Below, piece after piece: positions 1 to 6,246 of a DNA stretch of 13,240 nucleotides. This stretch comes from Blastocatellia bacterium. Its GTDB lineage: Bacteria > Acidobacteriota > Blastocatellia > Chloracidobacteriales > JADJPF01. The notes under the pieces are model-generated. The model had not been told where the DNA came from, searched no databases, and was given only the letters and a program-made list of their open reading frames with translations. The stretch lies in assembly GCA_016789295.1 (NCBI GenBank), contig JAEUQL010000047.1, positions 1 to 13,240 on the forward strand, in the 5' to 3' direction. Every line of letters starts with the position of its first letter. The stretch's first letter is position 1. Both the position numbers and the translations under genes were made by a program.

Positions 1-51
1 AATGCTTTTGGTTCCTAACCTCCATACAGATTCAGACAAATAACAAAATCA

Positions 52-2340
52 ATGAACAAGTTAGGAGTCTTTCAAAAATACAACTGGAAATATATCCTGA
101 TATTGATAATGGCTTTGGCTATTGTTGGAGTGAACCTAGTGGGAAGCTACAACTATAGCTCACACGTGAAACTTGGCTATAAAGTAAGTCAGGAAAAAGA
201 TAGTGTAATAGTTGTTAGCTTAGACAACAATTCTTCTACAGAAAAAGCTGAACTTAAACTAGGAGATAGGGTTGTTGCAATAAATGATGTTACCATTAAG
301 AGTTTATCTGACCACGAAAATGCTACCAGAGAACTGACAAGTAGTTCTGTAATAAAATTGACAATTAAAAGAGATATTGAAAGTGATAGTAAAACTTTAA
401 ATATTTTTCTATCTGCAGAAAGAGTTATAAATCTTTCAAAATTGATTTTGGGTGTTTTTCTAGTTTTTATTTACTTTATTGTGGGTATATTCTGTTACTG
501 GGTTAACCCTTCTGATAACCGTACAAAGCTATCACTTGTCTTTCTACTTCTTACTGCAGGATATAATTCTGAACTTGTTGATTATACAAATGGTAGTACT
601 TTTTCTGACCAATCCATATCTATCTTAAACATACTACTAAAATCACTGGCTTTTGGTCTGTTGGGACTTCTGCCGCTATATATTCCGGAAAAGAAACAGA
701 TATTAGGTAAGTATGGTTGGTTAGGATTATTAATATTTTCTCCAGCTTTGGTTCTTGCTGTTATTTCATTAGCAATCTACAAAAACAGAGTTATAACCGG
801 CTCTATAAGCCAAATAGGACTACTTGATGGAATAGATATAAATCTCATTCATGGACTTTTTATTTATGAACCACTTGTCCTACTCCACACTTACAAAAAT
901 GCAAAAAACGCCACTGTTAGACGACAAGCTAAGACCATGCTCTATGGAGTTACTTTGTGGGCTGTTGCAAACACTATCTCTATCTTTGCGAGTCATAACA
1001 TACCAAACAGCCCTCTTTCAGATCCATTCTGTTTGCGTGTAGCAGATGTGTTGCTACCTGTAACTATTCTGTTTACAGTTTATAAACATAGACTCTTTGA
1101 CATAGATGTACTAATAAGAAAGAGTCTTATCTACACTTTTGTAAGCACAGCCCTGATTCTACTCTACTTTATAGTTACCATAGTGACTACTCAGATCTTG
1201 GTTACACTATTTTCTTATCAAGATAACGTACTAACAGTAGCCTTCTCAACTATGATGGTTGGTGTAGGTTTTAACAGTATTAGACACTACTCTCAACGGT
1301 TGGTTGACAGGCTATTTTTTAGAGACAAGTATAACTACATAGAACTTTTAAATCAGCTTTTAGTTGAGTTAGTAGGAGTTTTGGATCTTGATCGTGTTAC
1401 AGAGAGACTGGGAAAAAAGCTTTTTTATGGTATGAAACTGAAGAGGTTAGCTATTTTAATCCCAGATGAACCACAAGTGAGGTATGCAATACGCACTGTG
1501 CAGGGAAGCCTATCTCCTGACATTCTAGATTCAAGTTTGGTTCTACCATCAGATGGCACTATAATTCCTTGGATAAACACTAACAGAGCGATTTTGCGCT
1601 CTAAAGCCTTTAGTTCAATGGATCTCTCACCAGAAGAGACACGTATAATCAAATCTTTTGGAGCTGAGCTTCTTGTTCCTGTAGTAATGCGCCGTCTCGT
1701 TGCAGTGATAGTACTTGGTCAAAAGCAGTCAGAAGCAGCTTATGATGAAGACGATCTAAACTTTCTTTCAACAGTCTCCAATCAAGTAGCAATTATTATG
1801 GAAAATGCAAGGCTATTTGAACTTGCCACATATGATGGTCTAACAGAACTTATGAGAAGAACAGCTTTTGAAGGAGTGTTTGAAGACGAGTTGAGAAGGT
1901 GTCGTAGGTATAATCATCCGCTCTCAATACTTATGATAGACATAGACCACTTTAAGAGAGTGAATGACAAGTATGGACACCAGATTGGTGATCTAGTACT
2001 CAAAAAAGTGGCTAAATGTCTCAAAGAGCAGCTACGTTCCACAGATACCCCAAGCCGTTATGGTGGAGAAGAATTCTGTGTATTGTTAGCAGAAACTAAC
2101 CTGGAAGCTGCACTAAAGGTAGCCGAAAACTTGAGAAAGAAGATATCTTCAATGGTTGCATTGTTTGTAGAAGGTGAAGAGATTAAAGTGACTGTGAGTA
2201 TAGGGATTTATAGTGGTAATGGTGAGAATTTACCAGAGATGGGTGATATATATTCTTTAGCAGATAAAGCTCTATATGAAGCAAAAACGAGCGGACGTAA
2301 CTGTATACGTACAGCGACCGCTCTTCAAAAAGCTTCCTAA
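52..2340 (+). CDS. Membrane PDZ-GAF-GGDEF diguanylate cyclase
   Basis: This probable inner-membrane receptor makes the second messenger c-di-GMP from two GTP. Seen: an N-terminal membrane helix (about residues 13-32); a PDZ-like domain outside the membrane (about 40-120, with the 'LGDRVVAIND' signature); a run of hydrophobic helices (about 128-150, 160-170, 190-212, 220-242, 295-315, 330-345, 355-410); a GAF-like sensor (about 430-590); and a GGDEF domain (about 595-755). The active-site motif is GGEEF (671-675), with the metal-binding aspartates in 'MIDIDHFK' (628-635). RSTD (662-665) sits five residues before it, the standard spacing of the inhibitory I-site, so product feedback is expected. 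The middle region resembles the multi-TM module ('HRLFDIDVLI') of signalling kinases in Acidobacteriota, Chloroflexi and Cyanobacteria. The ATG has no clear Shine-Dalgarno. Its stop overlaps that of the convergent TetR gene. What it senses is unknown. Confidence 0.93.
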   Translation: MNKLGVFQKYNWKYILILIMALAIVGVNLVGSYNYSSHVKLGYKVSQEKDSVIVVSLDNNSSTEKAELKLGDRVVAINDVTIKSLSDHENATRELTSSSVIKLTIKRDIESDSKTLNIFLSAERVINLSKLILGVFLVFIYFIVGIFCYWVNPSDNRTKLSLVFLLLTAGYNSELVDYTNGSTFSDQSISILNILLKSLAFGLLGLLPLYIPEKKQILGKYGWLGLLIFSPALVLAVISLAIYKNRVITGSISQIGLLDGIDINLIHGLFIYEPLVLLHTYKNAKNATVRRQAKTMLYGVTLWAVANTISIFASHNIPNSPLSDPFCLRVADVLLPVTILFTVYKHRLFDIDVLIRKSLIYTFVSTALILLYFIVTIVTTQILVTLFSYQDNVLTVAFSTMMVGVGFNSIRHYSQRLVDRLFFRDKYNYIELLNQLLVELVGVLDLDRVTERLGKKLFYGMKLKRLAILIPDEPQVRYAIRTVQGSLSPDILDSSLVLPSDGTIIPWINTNRAILRSKAFSSMDLSPEETRIIKSFGAELLVPVVMRRLVAVIVLGQKQSEAAYDEDDLNFLSTVSNQVAIIMENARLFELATYDGLTELMRRTAFEGVFEDELRRCRRYNHPLSILMIDIDHFKRVNDKYGHQIGDLVLKKVAKCLKEQLRSTDTPSRYGGEEFCVLLAETNLEAALKVAENLRKKISSMVALFVEGEEIKVTVSIGIYSGNGENLPEMGDIYSLADKALYEAKTSGRNCIRTATALQKAS

Positions 2341-2990
2341 CTATGCATCTGTTCTGATTGAGTTTCTTGCTTGCTCAAAAAGTGGCTATCTCCACAGTGA
2401 TACCTCAAAATTGCTTCACGGGCAATGTCCCCAAAATGTTTTAAGTTCTGGTCATTACCAATAAATAACCATTGTACACCAACACCTTCTAAAATTGCTC
2501 TAGTCACAATAGAGGCTTCATCAGCATCTACACTTCTAAAAAGACCTTTGCGCACTCCATTTTCTAAGATCTTTTTATGCGACTGGTGACAGGCAACATA
2601 AAAATTTCGATTTATTCTTGCGTACTCATCTTTGCGACTTCCTTGTCCAAGACAATCTAAGTATATCCTTAAAAAAGCACGATGTAGCTTTGCAGAATCA
2701 AATACTTGTTCTATCAACCGATCAAGCTGTACTAGCGGGTCATCACTGCTGTTGACAGCATTCTCAAATCTCTGTGCAACTAACTGAGTCAGCCATTCAA
2801 AAAGCGCGAGAAATACTTCTTCTTTAGTTTCAAAGTAGTAGAGAACAGCCCCTTTTGAGAGGTTGGCCTGTTTTGCAATATCTTCAATCCTTACTTTTGA
2901 ATAGTCCTTCTTTATAAATACCCGATGCGCAGCCGAAACTATCTGTTGACGTCTTGCAGCTTCATTCTCAGGTGATACTGTTCGCGCCAT
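2337..2990 (-). CDS. TetR/AcrR-family transcriptional repressor
   Basis: A 217-residue, one-domain-plus-ligand-pocket DNA-binding regulator of typical family length. Residues about 12-60 form the TetR_N domain. The helix-turn-helix spans about 35-54 ('VRIEDIAKQANLSKGAVLYY') and is followed by the usual 'YFETKEEVFLALFEWL' helix. The C-terminal two thirds are helical and not assignable to a ligand. The frame is open up to an ATG at 3035, but ATG 2990 is chosen. It has GGAG (2998-3001) seven bases upstream, the protein begins just before the conserved domain, and the predicted promoter (-10 at 3027-3032) would start transcription downstream of 3035. It lies 153 bp behind the short-chain dehydrogenase gene and has its own promoter, so it need not be co-transcribed. 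Its target is unknown; the neighbouring dehydrogenase or itself are candidates. Confidence 0.92.
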   Translation of the reverse strand: MARTVSPENEAARRQQIVSAAHRVFIKKDYSKVRIEDIAKQANLSKGAVLYYFETKEEVFLALFEWLTQLVAQRFENAVNSSDDPLVQLDRLIEQVFDSAKLHRAFLRIYLDCLGQGSRKDEYARINRNFYVACHQSHKKILENGVRKGLFRSVDADEASIVTRAILEGVGVQWLFIGNDQNLKHFGDIAREAILRYHCGDSHFLSKQETQSEQMHS

Positions 2991-3026
2991 ATTAGAACTC
3001 CAAATCAATAGCCTGAAGGCGAAACT

Positions 3027-3055
3027 AATATACACGCTTAATTCTGCATTGGCAA
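3027..3055 (-). promoter_or_regulatory. Sigma-70-like promoter for the downstream TetR gene
   Basis: Read on the minus strand there is TTGCCA (3050-3055), a 17-base spacer, and TATATT (3027-3032). Transcription would start near 3020 and give a leader of about 30 bases before ATG 2990. A small inverted repeat GCCT-GA-AGGC (3011-3020) lies at the predicted start point and could be part of an operator, but its arms are only four bases. Confidence 0.6.
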
Positions 3056-3106
3056 TGGGTAAGAAGGATTCTTTGTCTAGCGAGTCAATTTCTCAATAAG
3101 AGTTTG

Positions 3107-3127
3107 TGCATCAAAATTTGTGATGCA
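3107..3127. repeat. Inverted repeat TGCATCA-N7-TGATGCA
   Basis: Perfect 7-base arms (3107-3113 and 3121-3127) around a 7-base AT-rich centre, in the gap between the dehydrogenase stop and the TetR promoter. No T-run follows on either strand, so it is a poor intrinsic terminator. It lies about 50 bp upstream of the -35 box of the TetR promoter. It could be an operator or a weak RNA-stabilising stem; which one cannot be told from sequence alone. Confidence 0.4.
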
Positions 3128-3142
3128 GTACTACTAGAAATG

Positions 3143-3925
3143 TTAACTAGCTCTTTCTTGAATCTTCTTCACAATTTTTACTATAGCTCGTCTTGGCAGA
3201 AACCTTACCGACTGTGCAAGTATCTTGTTGGCACTACCTGGAATAACAATAGCTTTACCTTTCATCATTCCATCATAGCCTATCTCTGCTACAGTACGTG
3301 ATGACATAATCTTTTTTCCTTGAACAAGCTTTGAGTCTTCCATCTGTGCTCTTGCTTGAAAGCCAGATTCTGTAGGACCTGGACAGAGTGCTGTTACAGT
3401 AACACCAAATTCTGACAGCTCTTCCGCTAAAGCTTCAGAAAGAGAGAGTACATATGCTTTTGTAGCATAGTAGACAGCCATCAAAGGGCCTGGTTGAAAA
3501 GCGGCTGTAGAGGCAACATTCATTACTTTTCCTGCCTTTCTTTTTATCATATTTGGTAGAAAAAGTTTTGTTAGATGAGTCAAAGAGACAATGTTAAGTT
3601 GAAGCATACTAAGCTCATCATTTACATCGGTTTCGTGAAAACCTCCAAATAGCCCATATCCAGCATTGTTGATAAGAATTTCTGGGATGATTGCCTGTTT
3701 GGAAAGCTCATCAAAGAGTTTTTGTGGAGCAGCAGGATCAACCAAATCAAGGGCAACAACTTTTGTTAACACACCATACTTTTTTGATATATCTTTGGCT
3801 AACTCTTCAAGTTTTTCTTCATTCCTAGCAGTAACTACTACATTATTCTTATCTGAAGCAGCAACTTCTGCTAACTCTTTGCCTATTCCACTAGATGCAC
3901 CTGTAATTAAAGCCCATTTGGACAT
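3143..3925 (-). CDS. Short-chain dehydrogenase/reductase (DltE-like, COG0300 type)
   Basis: A 260-residue classical SDR, the usual family length, expected to be a cytosolic NAD(P)H-dependent oxidoreductase of unknown substrate. Seen: the cofactor glycine motif TGASSGIG (8-15), with 'TARNEEKL' after beta-2, where the Arg suggests NADPH; the NNAG motif (86-89); catalytic Ser139 ('NVASTAAF'); the Y-x-x-x-K pair Y152/K156; and 'CPGPT' (181-185) after beta-6. The C-terminus (about 225-260) is basic and partly hydrophobic, as in COG0300 proteins that associate with membranes. ATG 3925 has an excellent GGAGGT (3931-3936) five bases upstream. It starts 18 bp after the stop of the upstream TetR gene and is almost certainly in its operon, so it is probably the main target of that repressor. 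Confidence 0.94.
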   Translation of the reverse strand: MSKWALITGASSGIGKELAEVAASDKNNVVVTARNEEKLEELAKDISKKYGVLTKVVALDLVDPAAPQKLFDELSKQAIIPEILINNAGYGLFGGFHETDVNDELSMLQLNIVSLTHLTKLFLPNMIKRKAGKVMNVASTAAFQPGPLMAVYYATKAYVLSLSEALAEELSEFGVTVTALCPGPTESGFQARAQMEDSKLVQGKKIMSSRTVAEIGYDGMMKGKAIVIPGSANKILAQSVRFLPRRAIVKIVKKIQERAS

Positions 3926-3943
3926 AGTTGACCTCCATACTGT

Positions 3944-4597
3944 CTATACTTTTTTGGTAAATCCATCTATCAAAGCCTTTAAGCCATATTCAAGCTCTTG
4001 TTCAAATTCTATTCTGAAGACTTGCATTGCAGGGTCTTCAAGCACTTTGGCTACAACTGTAGATGTATTTGACATCTGATGCAGCCCTGTAATCAAAGCT
4101 CTTATATGTAAGAGCAGTCTAGTTCCTTCTCCAAGACTCAAAGAGGGAAGGCGTTGTTCAAGCCGTTTGCCTGTAGCAGTTACTTTTTCAAGTAGCCCCC
4201 ACTTAAACTTTGCTGCGGTTTCGTAGTCGATGTTGTGTTCTAATACACTCTCTAAAAGAGAAAGTAAGGTTAAGAAAAGCTTTCTGTTTTTGAGAGAATC
4301 TACTAAAGTTGTTGATAGAGACTGCATCGGTATATCTGCATCCAATTTATCTAAGCGCAAGTCTATATCTGTAAACCAATCCTGTAGCATCTCTTCAAGT
4401 AGTGCTAGATAGAGCTTCTCCTTTGTTTCGAAATAGAGAAATAGTGTACCCTTTGCAAGCCCTACTCGTTCTGCTACGGCTGCTATGGTGAATTCTGTAA
4501 ATGCTCTCTCTTCAAGCAGATCTCTGGCAGCTAATAGAATGGTTCTACGCCGATGCTGCTTCTCTTCATCTCTCCTTGCTCTCTGCTTGACTACCAT
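3944..4597 (-). CDS. TetR/AcrR-family repressor, operon leader
   Basis: A 217-residue TetR-type regulator, first gene of a two-gene operon with the short-chain dehydrogenase. Residues about 16-62 are the DNA-binding domain. The helix-turn-helix is at about 37-56 ('TIAAVAERVGLAKGTLFLYF') and is followed by 'ETKEKLYLALLEEM'. The basic N-terminus (KQRARRDEEKQHRRR) is a common extension. The C-terminal ligand domain is not assignable. ATG 4597 has only a modest AAGG (4606-4609) eight bases upstream. The promoter region carries two TGAC-N5-GTCA sites that cover the spacer and start point, so autorepression relieved by a small molecule is likely. It is clearly different in sequence from the other TetR at 2337-2990 and is not a recent duplicate. 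Confidence 0.93.
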   Translation of the reverse strand: MVVKQRARRDEEKQHRRRTILLAARDLLEERAFTEFTIAAVAERVGLAKGTLFLYFETKEKLYLALLEEMLQDWFTDIDLRLDKLDADIPMQSLSTTLVDSLKNRKLFLTLLSLLESVLEHNIDYETAAKFKWGLLEKVTATGKRLEQRLPSLSLGEGTRLLLHIRALITGLHQMSNTSTVVAKVLEDPAMQVFRIEFEQELEYGLKALIDGFTKKV

Positions 4598-4623
4598 AAA
4601 CGGAACCTTTTGTGGGATTTTAA

Positions 4624-4658
4624 TGACTGACGGTCAATTATTAGCTGACCATTAGTCA
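4624..4658. promoter_or_regulatory. Tandem TetR operators, TGAC-N5-GTCA twice
   Basis: Two identical-pattern dyads are visible: TGACTGACGGTCA (4624-4636) and TGACCATTAGTCA (4646-4658, extended by one more pair to CTGAC...GTCAG). Both have 4-5 base arms and a 5-base spacer. Their centres are 22 bp apart, about two helical turns, so two dimers would bind the same face. TGAC/GTCA half-sites are common in TetR-family operators. The right site fills the promoter spacer and the left covers the start of transcription. The likely binder is the TetR protein encoded at 3944-4597. Confidence 0.7.
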
Positions 4659-4666
4659 GTTGTCAA
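4637..4666 (-). promoter_or_regulatory. Promoter of the TetR-dehydrogenase operon
   Basis: On the minus strand there is a perfect TTGACA (4661-4666). An 18-base spacer separates it from AATAAT (4637-4642); TAATAA at 17 bases is the alternative register. Start of transcription would be near 4630, with a leader of about 33 bases. Two operator dyads overlap it. Confidence 0.65.
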
Positions 4667-4703
4667 ATAAAACTTTTCGAATATTTTTACAGGAGGCTTG
4701 AAA

Positions 4704-4859
4704 ATGCTTATAATGCTTGCTTTCTCAATTACCAAAAAGAGGTTTTTTGATCCATATAGGAGTTTGGCACTGTTATTTATCACTCTTGGGCAGAAGACCT
4801 GGGCCAAAGGTTTGGACGAGGATGAATACCACTGTTGGTTGCTAAACGGAAAACAATAA
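4704..4859 (+). CDS. Small hypothetical protein, 51 residues
   Basis: An open frame of 51 codons starts at ATG 4704, with a perfect AGGAGG (4691-4696) seven bases before it, the best ribosome site on the plus strand of this window. The product begins with a short hydrophobic stretch (MLIMLAFSI), has a basic patch (KKRFFDPYR), a second hydrophobic stretch (SLALLFITLG), and an acidic end containing 'LDEDEYHCWLL'. I recognise no family. It is divergent from the TetR operon, and the operators at 4624-4658 would lie just upstream of it, so it could share that control. No convincing plus-strand -35/-10 pair was found. It could instead be debris of the nearby insertion element. Confidence 0.4.
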   Translation: MLIMLAFSITKKRFFDPYRSLALLFITLGQKTWAKGLDEDEYHCWLLNGKQ

Positions 4860-4962
4860 AGAGTTAAGCCAGTAGTTTCAAAACTGTGGTTTGCTACAAT
4901 TTGAAATATGAACTTGTTGGTAGTGCAGTACTTCAATTACGATAAATCCAAAGAGTAGATAT

Positions 4963-5238
4963 ATGAAAAAAGCATACAAATTAAAAGTAGCTGATGCAGT
5001 AAGCAAGACGCTCGATATTTGCAGAGAGTTCTACAATGCAGCAAGAGAGACGCGATGCCTACAAGCTACAAAATCTATCTCTTATCAAGATCAAGCTCAA
5101 CAACTACCAGCAATCAAAAAAAGTAGAGCTATTGAAAGGCGAACCTTCTCAACAGAGAGTTCCTTTCGATATCAGGCGTGTTGTTTCAACGTCGATCTAA
5201 GCAGTCCCCTTTTTTCAAAACGGGGAGGATATCAATAA
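4963..5238 (+). pseudogene. Decayed TnpB (IS200/IS605 OrfB) N-terminal fragment
   Basis: The reading frame (91 codons) starts 'MKKAYKLKV' and continues 'KTLDICREFYNAA' and 'SISYQDQAQQLPAIKK'. These match the order and spacing of the N-terminus of TnpB/OrfB of IS200/IS605 elements, the family of RNA-guided nucleases ancestral to Cas12. The segment that normally follows MKKAYK (FRLYP-like) is shortened. After about residue 55 the match is lost in this frame, but VLFQRRSKQ at 5178-5204 in another frame resembles the 'FFRR-K' region that comes next, so a frameshift is likely. A full TnpB has roughly 400 residues; the RuvC and zinc-finger parts are absent. It cannot be functional. Confidence 0.6.
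5206..5225 (+). repeat. Short hairpin with one bulge at end of tnpB relic
   Basis: CCCC (5206-5209) pairs with GGGG (5222-5225), and TTTT (5210-5213) with AAAA (5217-5220), leaving one bulged C and a 3-base loop. No T-run follows, so it is not a standard terminator. It may be part of the eroded element. Confidence 0.35.
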
Positions 5239-5258
5239 TGTTATAGAGAGTTGACAAA

Positions 5259-5277
5259 CCAACCACCTAAAGGTTGG
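5259..5277 (+). repeat. Hairpin CCAACC-N7-GGTTGG, possible IS200/IS605 right end
   Basis: Perfect 6-base arms (5259-5264 and 5272-5277) enclose a 7-base loop. It follows the tnpB relic and ends 10 bases before the acetyltransferase ATG. IS200/IS605 elements carry subterminal hairpins at their ends, so this may be the right-end structure. Being so close to the start codon, it could also affect translation of the acetyltransferase. Confidence 0.45.
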
Positions 5278-5287
5278 CTAATGTTAA

Positions 5288-5806
5288 ATGGTTAATATAC
5301 GTCTAATCTCATCTACCCAAGAGTCAGCGATTGAAGGTCTTTGCCACCTACTTATAGATGTAGTTAATGGTGGTGCATCCGTTGGATTCCTTGCACCACT
5401 TTCAACGAAAACAGCTCTAAATTACTGGCAAGATCTCTTCTCCAAACAATTAAACAATGGACTTCTACTGTGGATAGCAGAACTCGAAGGCAAGATTATT
5501 GGTTCTGTTCAACTTCAACTTTGTAATAAAGAGAATGCTCGTCACCGGGCAGAGATCCAAAAACTCTTTGTACTAAGCAACCATCGAGGGAAAGGAGTAT
5601 CTTCAAAGCTGATGCAGGCAGCAGAATCATTTGCCTACTCAAACGGTCGTACTCTACTTGTGCTCGATACAGAATCTGGATCAGTAGCAGAGTCGATCTA
5701 CAAACATCTTGGATGGCAGAAAGTAGGTGAAATACCAGATTATGCAGCAAGTCCAGATGGCAAACTACATGCAACATCCTACTTTTTTAAATGTAAACCA
5801 TTGTGA
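5288..5806 (+). CDS. GNAT-family N-acetyltransferase
   Basis: A 172-residue single-domain enzyme of usual GNAT length, expected to transfer acetyl from acetyl-CoA to an amine on an unknown small molecule. Seen: a central strand pair 'WIAELEGKIIGSVQLQL' (62-78); motif A 'IQKLFVLSNHRGKGVSSKLM' (90-109), with the pyrophosphate-binding R100-x-x-G103 and a Ser where the last Gly/Ala is usual; and motif B 'SIYKHLGWQKVGEIPDYA' (136-153). The run 'LLVLDTESGSVAE' (123-135) is typical of GNATs annotated near aminoglycoside/phosphinothricin-type acetylases, but substrate cannot be inferred. ATG 5288 has no good Shine-Dalgarno, only AAGG about 14 bases upstream within a hairpin. The cupin gene follows 49 bp later in the same direction. 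Confidence 0.92.
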   Translation: MVNIRLISSTQESAIEGLCHLLIDVVNGGASVGFLAPLSTKTALNYWQDLFSKQLNNGLLLWIAELEGKIIGSVQLQLCNKENARHRAEIQKLFVLSNHRGKGVSSKLMQAAESFAYSNGRTLLVLDTESGSVAESIYKHLGWQKVGEIPDYAASPDGKLHATSYFFKCKPL

Positions 5807-5855
5807 ATAACTCAAATCAATAATTACTAACTACTCTTTAAGTGACGGGATATTT

Positions 5856-6167
5856 ATGAAATTTATACGTGGAAAAGAGTTTACCGCAGAACGAGCTTGG
5901 GGTGCCCTTGATGTTACAAATATGGATGGTATTACTGTCCGCATTCATTGGACAGATGCGCCTTACAAATGGCATACAAATGATGGTGAAGAGGTATTCG
6001 TAGTGCTTGATGGCATTGTAGAAATGCACTACAGAGAAAATGGTACGGAACAGGTCATAGTTTTAGAAGCTGGAGATCTATTCTTTGCAGAAGTTGGGTG
6101 TGAACACGTAGCACATCCTCGCGGAGAAGCTCGCATACTCGTTGTTGAAAAAGAAGGTAGTGTTTAG
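5856..6167 (+). CDS. Small single-domain cupin protein
   Basis: A 103-residue protein made almost entirely of one cupin barrel. Motif 1 is visible around H40, E45/E46 and G53 ('WHTNDGEEVFVVLDG'), and motif 2 around G73, H84 and H87 ('EAGDLFFAEVGCEHVAHP'). The first histidine is single (H-x4-E) rather than the HxH of oxalate oxidases, so metal binding is plausible but not certain. Small cupins of this kind act as isomerases, ring-cleavage enzymes, sugar binders or sensors; no specific reaction can be assigned. It lies 49 bp downstream of the acetyltransferase and is probably in the same transcript. Only a weak GGG precedes the ATG. Confidence 0.88.
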   Translation: MKFIRGKEFTAERAWGALDVTNMDGITVRIHWTDAPYKWHTNDGEEVFVVLDGIVEMHYRENGTEQVIVLEAGDLFFAEVGCEHVAHPRGEARILVVEKEGSV

Positions 6168-6215
6168 CTTATACCTTCTCTTTTATCTCTCTTGCTGCAC
6201 TCTTTCACATATTAA

Positions 6216-6246
6216 TAAGTTAGCCGGTTATTTAATGACTAACTTA
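6216..6246. repeat. Inverted repeat TAAGTTAG-N15-CTAACTTA at convergent junction
   Basis: Eight-base perfect arms (6216-6223 and 6239-6246) lie between the cupin stop and the stop of the MNIO partner gene, including the latter's TAA. An AACTTAAGTT palindrome (6241-6250) overlaps it. The stem is AT-rich and no T-run follows, so it is at best a weak two-way terminator. Confidence 0.35.

Larger units (their letters stand above)
4598..5287. other. Gene-poor 690-bp region between divergent units
   Basis: No gene here is secure. From left to right it holds the TetR-operon promoter with its two operators (4624-4666), a 51-codon ORF with a strong ribosome site (4704-4859), about 100 bp with nothing recognisable (4860-4962), a decayed tnpB fragment (4963-5238), and two hairpins (5206-5225 and 5259-5277) before the acetyltransferase gene. 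It looks like an insertion site of an IS200/IS605-type element that has since eroded. Confidence 0.6.

Noticed and set aside
2991..3035. Longer start of the TetR gene (ATG 3035)
   Set aside because: The extra 15 residues precede the conserved domain, have no ribosome site, and lie in the predicted promoter, upstream of the expected transcription start.
3107..3127. Intrinsic terminator for the dehydrogenase operon
   Set aside because: The stem is AT-rich with 7 pairs and no T-run follows on the minus strand, so it is listed only as an inverted repeat.
3666..4079. 137-codon plus-strand ORF across the dehydrogenase-TetR junction
   Set aside because: Antisense to two clear genes, Ser/Thr-rich as expected for a shadow frame, no ribosome site.
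4652..4936. 94-codon minus-strand ORF
   Set aside because: No ribosome site, composition unlike a normal protein (Ser/Phe/Lys-rich, no family), runs antisense through the better-supported 51-codon ORF and into the operator region.
5251..5284. TTGACA (5251-5256) as -35 box for the acetyltransferase
   Set aside because: No -10-like hexamer at 16-18 bases; the nearest, TAATGT, is 22 bases away and too close to the start codon.
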